Shown: positions 26,322 through 34,415 of the stretch, piece by piece
How positions within the stretch are numbered: position 1 is the first letter of the stretch
Layout: each line of letters begins with the position of its first letter
NCBI GenBank assembly: GCA_016937155.1
Contig: JAFGWM010000067.1
Coordinates: 1-64,000 of the forward strand
DNA: 64,000 nucleotides
DNA from: Deltaproteobacteria bacterium
GTDB lineage: Bacteria > Myxococcota_A > Polyangia > HGW-17
Direction: 5' to 3'
Notes under the pieces: generated by a model
What the model was told of the DNA's origin: nothing
Seen by the model: only the letters and a program-made list of their open reading frames with translations
Database searches by the model: none
Made by a program: the position numbers and the translations under genes

Positions 26322-28259
26322 CTAATCTATACTAAGATTTACAAGACTGGAATTCAATTTATTAACTGTTTCCATATCCTGACCTTCCATATAATATCTC
26401 AAAACAGCATCTGTACCACTTGCTCTTAATTCAAACCAGAAATTTTCATACTCAAGATATGTTCCATCACCGGCATAATATATGGCAACCGGATTTCTGA
26501 ATTCTTCAAAACCCGTTTCTCTTACCAGTTTTTCAACTTCATCCGGTGATGATATAAGAGATTTGAAGTAATTCACAATTGAATTCTTACGTTCATTTGC
26601 CTGTGCCTGAGCTTTTATACGGTCTTCTCCCTTGAGACTTTCATCATACAAAGTCACATCCTGTCTCTGATATGCCCTGTACTTTATATCATAGGTATTA
26701 AGCAACTGCACATAGTGTTCCCCCATACTCACAGAACCTTCAAAAAGTTCTGACACAAGGGCAAGAGTCAAAACTCCAATCTGCATACCATCTTTTTCTT
26801 TCAACCCCAGACTGGAACGGTTTAACTTGCTGGAGGACATCAGTTCTCTTACACCTATGGAAGCTCCACCACTTTCCTCCGCCATGATCAGCACTCTGGG
26901 GTTACCGCCAACAAATGTCTCCTTACCGGTAACATCCCTAAAAAGAATTTCCTGATTTTTACTTTTTAATGCACTTTCAAAACCGTCAAGCATACTGCCA
27001 AAATACTTAAAACCCACAGGCACAAAAATTTGTGAAATTTTTCCACCGTTTTGAGCTGCAATTTTCAGAGCTACTTCCCCAATTGATTTTGAAGTCGGGT
27101 AGGTGGTTGCAACCACCCAGTCATATTCCCCAAAATAATCTGAAGAGGAAATTTTTTCCATAAGTAATGCGGTAAGCATAAAATATATCTGATTGGGCTT
27201 AAAATAAACGAGTATTCTGTTTTCATCCAGATAATCCACTTCAAGAGAATTATCAACAGCAGAATCTTCAAAGGTTTTTGGTGCAACCGTAACAATATTG
27301 AATCGATCTCCATCAGGATCCCATATAAAAACAATATCAGCTTTACCGTCTCCAAGTAATTCTCTGGCACCAATATTCTTATAAACCTGCCATTTACCCG
27401 GATCCACACCATGATTTATACCATCTAAGATACCAATTCCATGGTACTGCTGATTTTCTTCCTCATGGAGAAAAACAATGCCATTTTCGTCAACTGGAAA
27501 TCTTAATTCCTCAAAAATCATTCTGGCAGTGGCTCCCATTGAACCACCCTCAGTGCTTATCGCTACTTTGAGACCTGACATAAAACTGTTTCTGATGGTC
27601 TGCAGAACCTCATTTGAAATCAGTTTTTCCAGCATACGGGTATATGGAACTGTTGGATTAAAAATGCTTTTGATCAGTGAATCATTTGAAGGAGCCATTA
27701 AAATTTCCAGTGGCTCATCATCTATGGCTTTTACGATTTTCTTTACTTCTTCTTCAATTTCTGATGCCATTTCAAGAAGCTGCATGCCACTTGAGTCCAT
27801 AGGTTTCCATCCCCCTTTGTAAGACTGAGAATGAGAAGCCGTGAAATTTTCACCACCATCAAGCTCATGCCAGAAAACACCATAGCTTGAAAGCCATATG
27901 GGAGTTGTCGCAGGCCCATCACCTCTAATAAAAACTTCAATTCCCGATGCAGCATAAATTCTTGCAAACATATCAATAAACCGCTGAGTATGGGGCCTCA
28001 CTTCCCCCCCCACATGAAGACTTTTAACACCATGTTTCAGCGCAACATTTCTTCGTGCACAGCAAACCACTGCCATCGTAACGGCATTAAATGGAACATC
28101 AGGACTGAAAAAATCCTCCGGATCCAAAAGATCCCTGTATCCGGCGGTGCCAAGTTTGAAGTTTTCACTCCAGCCTTTTAGAGAATAGTTTTGTTTAACA
28201 GAAAGATTTATTAAAATTTTATCCGATTTTTCAGCATAGGAAGTAAATAATTGGTTCAT
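26322..28259 (-). CDS. Phosphohexomutase (phosphoglucomutase/phosphomannomutase family)
   Basis: A 645-residue alpha-D-phosphohexomutase interconverting sugar 1- and 6-phosphates. The metal loop DPDGDRF and phosphate/sugar loop EESGGASIG are clear. The phosphoserine loop reads TASHSQS (Ser142) instead of the usual TASHNP, and the sugar loop has Ala where His is common. The protein is longer than the usual 450-580 residues. AGGAG 6 bases upstream selects the ATG at 28259 over the one at 28280. It could supply sugar phosphates for wall or glycan synthesis, which suits the envelope genes around it. Confidence 0.88.
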   Translation of the reverse strand: MNQLFTSYAEKSDKILINLSVKQNYSLKGWSENFKLGTAGYRDLLDPEDFFSPDVPFNAVTMAVVCCARRNVALKHGVKSLHVGGEVRPHTQRFIDMFARIYAASGIEVFIRGDGPATTPIWLSSYGVFWHELDGGENFTASHSQSYKGGWKPMDSSGMQLLEMASEIEEEVKKIVKAIDDEPLEILMAPSNDSLIKSIFNPTVPYTRMLEKLISNEVLQTIRNSFMSGLKVAISTEGGSMGATARMIFEELRFPVDENGIVFLHEEENQQYHGIGILDGINHGVDPGKWQVYKNIGARELLGDGKADIVFIWDPDGDRFNIVTVAPKTFEDSAVDNSLEVDYLDENRILVYFKPNQIYFMLTALLMEKISSSDYFGEYDWVVATTYPTSKSIGEVALKIAAQNGGKISQIFVPVGFKYFGSMLDGFESALKSKNQEILFRDVTGKETFVGGNPRVLIMAEESGGASIGVRELMSSSKLNRSSLGLKEKDGMQIGVLTLALVSELFEGSVSMGEHYVQLLNTYDIKYRAYQRQDVTLYDESLKGEDRIKAQAQANERKNSIVNYFKSLISSPDEVEKLVRETGFEEFRNPVAIYYAGDGTYLEYENFWFELRASGTDAVLRYYMEGQDMETVNKLNSSLVNLSID

Positions 28260-28278
28260 CTTTTTCTCCTGAAAATGC

Positions 28279-28307
28279 AATCTAATTTAAACGGCCCCGG
28301 AATGCAA
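28279..28307 (-). promoter_or_regulatory. Promoter of the phosphohexomutase gene
   Basis: On the minus strand TTGCAT (28307-28302) and TAGATT (28284-28279) are spaced by 17 bases, ending about 20 bases before the chosen ATG at 28259. Confidence 0.45.
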
Positions 28308-28354
28308 CGCCATTGATTCCCCCCATTCCTCAATATCACTTTATTTATTTCACA

Positions 28355-29062
28355 TCATCTGCATAAAACTAGCAGTCCGTGAACAAGACTATCTGCAAGT
28401 TTTTCACGGTATGATTTTTTCAGGATTTTTCTTCCCTCCACAGGATGATCAATAAATCCACCTTCAAAAAGGATTGCTCTGGAATTTCTACTGAATAGTA
28501 CATCAAAATTTCCAGGAACTATTCGATCCACATGAAATCCATGGGCGATAATCTTCCATGCCAGTTTTCTACCGAATTCTCTTGATTTAAGGTAAAAACC
28601 ATTCTTTCTTTTTTCCTGAATATATGAGGCCACAATAAGTTGATCGGAAGATTTTTTTCTTTTAAGAAAACTCTCTCCATCCCTGACAAACCCTGTAATA
28701 AGATTAATCTCCGGACCATTATCTTCTGTTGGATGGTAAATTTCTATTCCGGTTCTGTTGTGAAGAGGAGATGCATTGAAATGAACACTAATAAAGCATC
28801 TGGCTCTGTAACTGTCAGCTATTTCACCCCTTTGAAAAAGTGAAAGAAATCTGTCATCATTTCTTGTGAGTACAGCCCTCAATCCTTTCTTTTCAAGTTT
28901 AGATCTCAACTCTTTTGAAAAATCCAGAGTCAGATCTTTTTCCAGAGTTTTTCCATCTACACTCAAGGCACCGAAGTTCGTACCACCATGTCCTGGATCT
29001 ATTATGATATCAGCACTATGAGCCAAATCCAAAAAAAGAGAGAATATCAGTGAATAAAACAT
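28355..29062 (-). CDS. N-acetylmuramoyl-L-alanine amidase (Amidase_3)
   Basis: A 235-residue zinc amidase that cleaves the glycan-peptide bond of peptidoglycan. A signal peptide (to about residue 16) precedes the catalytic domain. Zinc ligands: His of DPGHGG, Glu of TLEKDL, and His of SVHFNAS; the catalytic Glu is in LFEGGFIDHP. It has no separate wall-binding or AMIN domain, so it is close to the minimal catalytic unit. AGGAG precedes the ATG. Its promoter region contains a striking inverted repeat (29072-29103). Confidence 0.92.
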   Translation of the reverse strand: MFYSLIFSLFLDLAHSADIIIDPGHGGTNFGALSVDGKTLEKDLTLDFSKELRSKLEKKGLRAVLTRNDDRFLSLFQRGEIADSYRARCFISVHFNASPLHNRTGIEIYHPTEDNGPEINLITGFVRDGESFLKRKKSSDQLIVASYIQEKRKNGFYLKSREFGRKLAWKIIAHGFHVDRIVPGNFDVLFSRNSRAILFEGGFIDHPVEGRKILKKSYREKLADSLVHGLLVLCR

Positions 29063-29071
29063 TTTTTCTCC

Positions 29072-29112
29072 TACATTGTGGTATTATACCATACAATGTA
29101 GGGCACACAAGT
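29072..29112 (-). promoter_or_regulatory. Promoter with overlapping palindromic operator, upstream of the amidase
   Basis: On the minus strand TTGTGT (29112-29107) and a perfect TATAAT (29090-29085) are 16 bases apart. The -10 box is the centre of a long inverted repeat: CCTACATTGT (29103-29094 region) pairs with ACAATGTAGG, and GGTAT with ATACC, with a 2-base bulge. The repeat ends inside the amidase Shine-Dalgarno site (AGGAG). It may be a repressor operator, or a hairpin hiding the ribosome site if transcription starts further upstream. Confidence 0.5.
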
Positions 29113-29115
29113 TTT

Positions 29116-29421
29116 CTACTTCAGATTTTTAAAAAGATCTTCAAGTTTGGATTTCGCTTCAGCCTGATCTTTCATCACCGGAGCCGTATCACTGTCAATA
29201 TACTGAAAAGAACTGCAGAAATTGGGAGCTTCCCTGTCTCTGATAAAATCTGTATAACTTTCACGACACTGGTTATGAAGAGAGGGATCATAAAAGTGAC
29301 AGTTTTTGCAGCAATGCAAATAGGCATTACAGTGGTCACATGTGTCAAGACGGCCCACCATGATACCGCCCTTGACGGCAAATTCCATTTCATTTCCACA
29401 TTTATAACAGTAATAAGCCAT
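29116..29421 (-). CDS. Small cysteine-rich zinc-ribbon-like protein
   Basis: A 101-residue cytoplasmic protein starting MAYYCYKCG, with AAGGAGAT ahead of the ATG. Nine cysteines are arranged as CxxC (5, 8), CxxC (28, 31), CCxxC (37, 38, 41) and single cysteines at 52 and 69, suggesting one or two zinc ribbons. The C-terminal third is charged and helical. The family is unknown to me. It precedes the amidase by 53 bases on the same strand, though the amidase appears to have its own promoter. Confidence 0.75.
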   Translation of the reverse strand: MAYYCYKCGNEMEFAVKGGIMVGRLDTCDHCNAYLHCCKNCHFYDPSLHNQCRESYTDFIRDREAPNFCSSFQYIDSDTAPVMKDQAEAKSKLEDLFKNLK

Positions 29422-29552
29422 GGTTATCTCCTTCGAAAGCAATAAATCAGCTGATCCTGTAAATAGTTGAAACAAGTAAATTTGTCCAGCTGATAAACTT
29501 ATGAGCGTTCCATAACTTTTTAGTTGAAAATATGAAAGTTCCTCTTTCAGTA

Positions 29553-29582
29553 TTGACAGTTTCATCCGAGAGTATTTTATAA
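29553..29582 (+). promoter_or_regulatory. Promoter of the TlpA-like lipoprotein gene
   Basis: A perfect TTGACA (29553-29558) is followed after 18 bases by TTATAA (29577-29582). The expected transcript start is about 45 bases before the ATG at 29635. Confidence 0.5.
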
Positions 29583-29634
29583 ACTACGGCATCGGAATAA
29601 TTTCGGTACTAAAATTTTGAAATCGGTAGGAGAA

Positions 29635-30168
29635 ATGTCTGTTCTGTTGTTAAAATCAATGAAAATGTTAAAAACAAACATATATCTGGCATGCTTTGTA
29701 GTAATAGCCTCAACCAACTGCACCTCCAATGCAAAAATTATAGTAAACCCATTACCCGGCAAAGTTGAGGGCACTCTAAAATGCAGTATTCCTGTGGAAC
29801 TTGGATTCACCACAGAACAATTTAAAATTATAGGTGTTTTTACTACATGGGATTTAAAAAGCCAGATTATGATGAACCGTTTCAGAAAAACAAGAGCATT
29901 TTTCAAAAAAAAGAGTTCTTCCCTTTCGTTTAATTTCATTTTCATTGATACAGATTCGAGAATGGTTGATAACTGGTATAAATCATTCAAACCTGATTTT
30001 ACAACGCTTTATGACAAGGATTTTCGATTCTGCAGAAAAAAAACGATGTCTGTACCAACCATGATAATAATGAACAAAAAAAGACATGTATGTTACATAT
30101 ACTCAGGAGTGGTCACTTCGGATACTCTGGCAAAGCAAATTGAAGATTCAATAAGCACCTGTCGTTGA
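29635..30168 (+). CDS. Thioredoxin-fold (TlpA-like) lipoprotein lacking CxxC
   Basis: About 177 residues. The N-terminus is a signal peptide with lipobox ASTNC. The body has the order of a TlpA/thioredoxin domain: an active-site strand GVFTTWD followed by a helix, and the cis-proline loop SVPTMIIMN. The usual WCxxC is replaced by WDLKS, so it cannot act as a dithiol oxidoreductase. The ribosome site AGGAG lies close to the ATG at 29635; an ATG at 29659 would give a shorter, equally good signal peptide. The gene ends 1 base before the convergent L,D-transpeptidase. Confidence 0.65.
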   Translation: MSVLLLKSMKMLKTNIYLACFVVIASTNCTSNAKIIVNPLPGKVEGTLKCSIPVELGFTTEQFKIIGVFTTWDLKSQIMMNRFRKTRAFFKKKSSSLSFNFIFIDTDSRMVDNWYKSFKPDFTTLYDKDFRFCRKKTMSVPTMIIMNKKRHVCYIYSGVVTSDTLAKQIEDSISTCR

Positions 30169-30169
30169 A

Positions 30170-31843
30170 TTATTTTTTCCCTACAGAAATTTTTTTCATA
30201 TCAGATTTTTTTTCAGTTTTAATATTTTTCCCTTTGGACGTTGGGCTGTCACCCTTATCGTCATCATCGTTTTCCCTGATCATTTCCAGTGTCTCAGCAG
30301 CAATTTTCTTTTTAAATTCATCGTCAAAAATTTTAAGCTGCTGTTCGGGAATAAAATTTCTGGCATAACCAAACACCATTGGTTTATCCAGATCATTTCT
30401 TCGTACCTGTACAGTAATGCCAGGACTGTTCATCCCCATCCACCGGTATGTCCAGCCTGAACCGGTGTATGGGCTTGACCATTCATAAATAAACCTGGCA
30501 TCCCTAGGGGCCAGATTCACACATCCATGACTCTTCTTTCGACCGAAATCATCATGCCAGTACGCACCATGAAGTGCCTGACCCTTCCAGAAAAACAGGC
30601 TCCAGGGAACATCAGCTGCGAGATACTGATCATCGGCCCCGACCTCATTCTTCATATCTGTTTCCGAGACCTTCCAATACACTCTGAAAACACCATGTTT
30701 TGTGCTGTGTCCTGATTTCCCAGTGGAAATGATAGTGGCATAGATTGGTTTTTTGCCTTCCCAGGCCACCAGTGTCTGCCTCATAAGGTTTATATCTATC
30801 CACTTTTCATCGGGTCTTACTCCAGGGGGAATTGAAGTAGGAAATGCCGCCGCAACATGTCTGGCCATAATCCATCTGCAATCACCGATACGATAGTATT
30901 TTCGACCTTTATGTTTTAAGTCACCAAATATCCTGACTGCCTCATGATATTTTGCAGTTGCTATTTTGGAACCGCCTGGTTTTGAGTAAACAGGAATGGC
31001 AATTCCTTTTCCCGAGGAATCCTTGGCTATTGGAAATGCCAGAGGAAGAGAAATTTTTTCATCCAAAATAACTCCAGCATGTCTCGATGGCCTGTGAGCT
31101 GCAATCCTATCCACAGGTACGTATCTGTTTTTCACTGTTTTCCAGTAGTTTTTTCCGTTTATCCTTGTAAATCTTTTGAAATGGACATAGAAACCGCTTC
31201 CCAACTCCCCCGAAGGTTTATTCGCCTTAACCTTGCTTCGGGAAGCATACCATGGTGCTCCGCCTATTCGGACATATGCATATTTTCCAGGAGTCAGCAT
31301 GTCTATTTTTACCACGGGAAGAACATGAACCTCCGGCAGTTTTTTACTTTTATGAAGATTTTTCGAACAGACAAATGCGTTAATTCCCAACTGGATCCAT
31401 GGACCTTTACATCCCCTGCCCTTAATGACCCCAACAGGAGGAATCGGAATCTGGGGTTCCAGTTGACCAATTTCAACACTTTTTGAATCCGGAGCTGTGT
31501 ATATTTTCAGTGGTTTTGATGCAGCAAGAGATTTGAACCACTTAGCTCTGGTTGGAAGTCTTCTGAAAGCACCATTTATTGCTTTCAGTATTTCTTCATC
31601 ACCCGGAACTTTATAAAGTGGTTTCAGGACATGTTCTGTTTTCTGATCTTTAGCATAACCAGGAATACCTTTCACTGAATAATCAGTGCTGTTCTCAGTC
31701 GCGGTATCCAGACAGTTTCCATCACCTGTATAAACAGATACAATTTTCCTGTCTGAATGCTGATCATAGGAAATTTGTACTTTTTTCCCTTTGCAGCCAG
31801 TGGCAAAAAAAGTAACTGAAAAAATAAATAGCATGCGAAGCAT
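30170..31843 (-). CDS. L,D-transpeptidase (YkuD) lipoprotein
   Basis: A 557-residue lipoprotein (lipobox FATGC). The YkuD catalytic domain is near the C-terminus (about 380-515) with the HGAYWHDDFGRKKSHGCVNL signature holding the catalytic Cys and His. These enzymes make 3-3 peptidoglycan cross-links or attach proteins to the wall. The approximately 300 residues before it contain SH3b-like beta modules. The C-terminus is charged and Lys-rich. GGAGGG 5 bases upstream fixes the ATG at 31843; the frame is open further upstream but without signal peptide or ribosome site. Confidence 0.9.
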   Translation of the reverse strand: MLRMLFIFSVTFFATGCKGKKVQISYDQHSDRKIVSVYTGDGNCLDTATENSTDYSVKGIPGYAKDQKTEHVLKPLYKVPGDEEILKAINGAFRRLPTRAKWFKSLAASKPLKIYTAPDSKSVEIGQLEPQIPIPPVGVIKGRGCKGPWIQLGINAFVCSKNLHKSKKLPEVHVLPVVKIDMLTPGKYAYVRIGGAPWYASRSKVKANKPSGELGSGFYVHFKRFTRINGKNYWKTVKNRYVPVDRIAAHRPSRHAGVILDEKISLPLAFPIAKDSSGKGIAIPVYSKPGGSKIATAKYHEAVRIFGDLKHKGRKYYRIGDCRWIMARHVAAAFPTSIPPGVRPDEKWIDINLMRQTLVAWEGKKPIYATIISTGKSGHSTKHGVFRVYWKVSETDMKNEVGADDQYLAADVPWSLFFWKGQALHGAYWHDDFGRKKSHGCVNLAPRDARFIYEWSSPYTGSGWTYRWMGMNSPGITVQVRRNDLDKPMVFGYARNFIPEQQLKIFDDEFKKKIAAETLEMIRENDDDDKGDSPTSKGKNIKTEKKSDMKKISVGKK

Positions 31844-31943
31844 TAAAACCCTCCAGTGAGTGTTGTATATAATCATCAAAAAGTGGTACCATTGCAAAAA
31901 ATCTGTTGCTTTTATCCGGATTTTTTTCTCTGGAGGTAAAAAT

Positions 31944-33281
31944 ATGGAAAGAAAAGAATGTTATCTTCTCACAAATGAACCTGATTCATTTCCTGTATCT
32001 CTTGGGAAAGTCATAAAATTTGTTCCTTCCATACCTGAACTTAATTTTAGCAATGGAGAGGAACTTTATGTTGACCTTCTTCATTTTTCAAGTGTTTCCA
32101 AAGAGATTCAGGAATGGAATTCAAGAGTTGGTCCTGTTTACCTTATTACCAGAATTCCAATAAATGCATCAAAAAGCTATTTGAGAGGGCTCGACAATTT
32201 TGAAATAATACCCATTGAATCTCTGGAAAAAAGAATAAGAGAAAACATCAATCCGGAAATAAACATGCTGGAGGCAGTATCAGGCAACTTACCGGATATT
32301 CCAGAAAATGGGAGTTTTAATCAGAACACATGGGGAAATATATTAAGTTCTCTCCATTTGAGAAAAGTCAGCGGAACCCTTTATATTAAAACCGAAAAAA
32401 TAAAGAAATCCATTTCGTTTTATCAGGGCATACCTGTTGAAATAAAATCAAACAAGGTAAAGGAACTCCTAGGAAGATTACTCGTTGATGAAGGATTAAT
32501 CACCTCCGAACAGTGCGAAGAATCATTGTCTCTTATGAGAACCGAAAAAATTTTACAGGGTCAGGCATTAGTAGAGTTAAATCTTCTGAATTCTCAAGAG
32601 CTTGAAGAAGCTCTATCCAGACAATGGGCAATTAAGCTTGTGGATATTTTCACCTGGGGAGAAAGTGAATATCAGTTCAGAGAAGAGAAAACCCTTCCAC
32701 CTGAGAGAACTTTTCCATTCACATTCATGGAGTTGATTCAGGCCGGATTGAATATACTTCCAAGGGGCATAGTAAAATCTTCAATGGCCAGATTGGGTGA
32801 ATATTACCTGATTCCAAACCCTGATCCATATCTTCGCTTTCAACCACTGCCATCCAATAGTGATCTTTCCTCCCTCACTGGAATTGATGGTAAAGTTAAA
32901 CTGAAAGATCTCATTAAAAATATTCACGAAGAAAAAACCATGACTCTGCTTTGTGCATTATTACTCAGTGGTTTTTTTATACTCTCAAAAAATCCATCAG
33001 ATATTCCGATACCATTCACAGGATTTCCAGTTCCAGGAGAAATACTTGACAATGGCCAGAATACTATAGCTAATCTTGAGAATGAGTGGCACAGCAGTGA
33101 AATTGAAAATGAAAGAGTTGAATACTGGTTAAGAAAAATTCATTTTGACCGATTCATCTCTGAGGGTGATATTTTGATGGAACAATCTGATTTGTGGTTC
33201 AAAAAACTGATTGAAAAAAGGGTTTTTCCATCCACACACCTCAGAGGCCTCAGGTTCTTCAAACTTGGCTGGAAGGATTAA
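31944..33281 (+). CDS. PATAN (DUF4388) domain protein
   Basis: A 445-residue cytoplasmic protein. The central part (about 130-200) matches the DUF4388/PATAN domain (HLRKVSGTLYI.....SISFYQGIPVEI), common in deltaproteobacterial and cyanobacterial signalling proteins, and is followed by a helical segment of the type found at the N-terminus of type II/IV secretion ATPases (LLGRLLVDEGLITSEQ). GGAGG supports the start. It is followed after 3 bases by a receiver-HD-GYP gene, so it probably works in the same signalling chain. Confidence 0.78.
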   Translation: MERKECYLLTNEPDSFPVSLGKVIKFVPSIPELNFSNGEELYVDLLHFSSVSKEIQEWNSRVGPVYLITRIPINASKSYLRGLDNFEIIPIESLEKRIRENINPEINMLEAVSGNLPDIPENGSFNQNTWGNILSSLHLRKVSGTLYIKTEKIKKSISFYQGIPVEIKSNKVKELLGRLLVDEGLITSEQCEESLSLMRTEKILQGQALVELNLLNSQELEEALSRQWAIKLVDIFTWGESEYQFREEKTLPPERTFPFTFMELIQAGLNILPRGIVKSSMARLGEYYLIPNPDPYLRFQPLPSNSDLSSLTGIDGKVKLKDLIKNIHEEKTMTLLCALLLSGFFILSKNPSDIPIPFTGFPVPGEILDNGQNTIANLENEWHSSEIENERVEYWLRKIHFDRFISEGDILMEQSDLWFKKLIEKRVFPSTHLRGLRFFKLGWKD

Positions 33282-33284
33282 TCT

Positions 33285-34391
33285 ATGAATACCAGTGAGA
33301 TTAAGCAGCAGAAACAGAAAATTCTTATAGTTGATGATGAACTTTTCAATCTCAAGGTTGTTTCTCTAGCACTTACAGATCTGGGAGTTGACATTGTAAA
33401 AGCAGTTTCCGGAAATGAAGCCATAGAAATATTGAAAAAAGACCCCATCGATCTTGTACTGCTGGATCTTATGATGCCAGAAATGAACGGTTTTGAAGTA
33501 CTGGAAACAATAAAACCAACAGGCATACTCGAACACACAAGCGTTATAATCCTGACTGCAATTCAGGAAAGCTCCGAAAAAGTGCACGCTCTTGATCTTG
33601 GAGCAGTTGATTATATTACAAAGCCTTTTGTCAGAGCAGAGCTTCTGGCGAGGGTAAAACTTCATCTCTCGTTAAGGCGATATCAAAACACCCTCAATGA
33701 GTATGCTACAAATCTTGAAAAACTGGTTTCCGATAGAACCGTTGAGTTGATAGAAACTCAGGATATCATTTCTTTTTCTCTTGCCAGACTTGCTGAATCC
33801 CGTGATCCGGAAACTGGAGATCATCTTGAAAGGATGAGTCGTTACAGTTCAATTCTGGCTGCAAAATTAATTGGGAATCCTGATCTGGATGTTTCGATAG
33901 ACAAAGAATTCGCAAGAAATATTCAGAAAGTTGCGGTTTTACATGACATTGGAAAAGTTGGAATTCCCGATCACATTCTTTTAAAACCAGGAAAACTCAC
34001 TAAAGAAGAATTTGATATTATGAAGACCCACACCACGCTTGGTGGAGATACTCTTGCGGATGCCCTTTTAGCATTGCGGAAACCAGTTGATTATCTCGTT
34101 ATTGCCAGAGATATAGCCTATTTTCATCATGAGAAATGGAATGGTCAGGGTTACCCCAAGGGTCTGAGCGGTACTGAGATACCACTGGCCGCAAGACTCG
34201 TTGCACTGGCCGATGTATATGATGCTCTCCGATCTAAACGTGTGTATAAACCGGCATTTTCTCATGAAAAAGCCAAGGATATTATTTTGTCTGAAAGAGG
34301 CAGCCATTTCCAGCCACTTGTAGTTGATGCCTTTCTCGAGAGCGAGAAAGAATTTATTGATATTTCAGAAAGATACAGCCCTGTTGATTGA
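33285..34391 (+). CDS. Response regulator with HD-GYP c-di-GMP phosphodiesterase domain
   Basis: A 368-residue RpfG-like protein. The receiver (about 12-130) has acidic pocket VDDE, phosphoacceptor Asp in LLDLMMP and Lys in TKPF. A short coiled coil links to an HD-GYP domain (about 165-355) with HDIGKVGIPD and HHEKWNGQGYPKGL, all hallmark residues intact, so it is expected to hydrolyse c-di-GMP. It lies between the PATAN gene and a histidine kinase on one strand; the kinase is the obvious phosphodonor. Confidence 0.93.
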   Translation: MNTSEIKQQKQKILIVDDELFNLKVVSLALTDLGVDIVKAVSGNEAIEILKKDPIDLVLLDLMMPEMNGFEVLETIKPTGILEHTSVIILTAIQESSEKVHALDLGAVDYITKPFVRAELLARVKLHLSLRRYQNTLNEYATNLEKLVSDRTVELIETQDIISFSLARLAESRDPETGDHLERMSRYSSILAAKLIGNPDLDVSIDKEFARNIQKVAVLHDIGKVGIPDHILLKPGKLTKEEFDIMKTHTTLGGDTLADALLALRKPVDYLVIARDIAYFHHEKWNGQGYPKGLSGTEIPLAARLVALADVYDALRSKRVYKPAFSHEKAKDIILSERGSHFQPLVVDAFLESEKEFIDISERYSPVD

Positions 34392-34415
34392 CCATGACAG
34401 GTCAACGAGAATATC

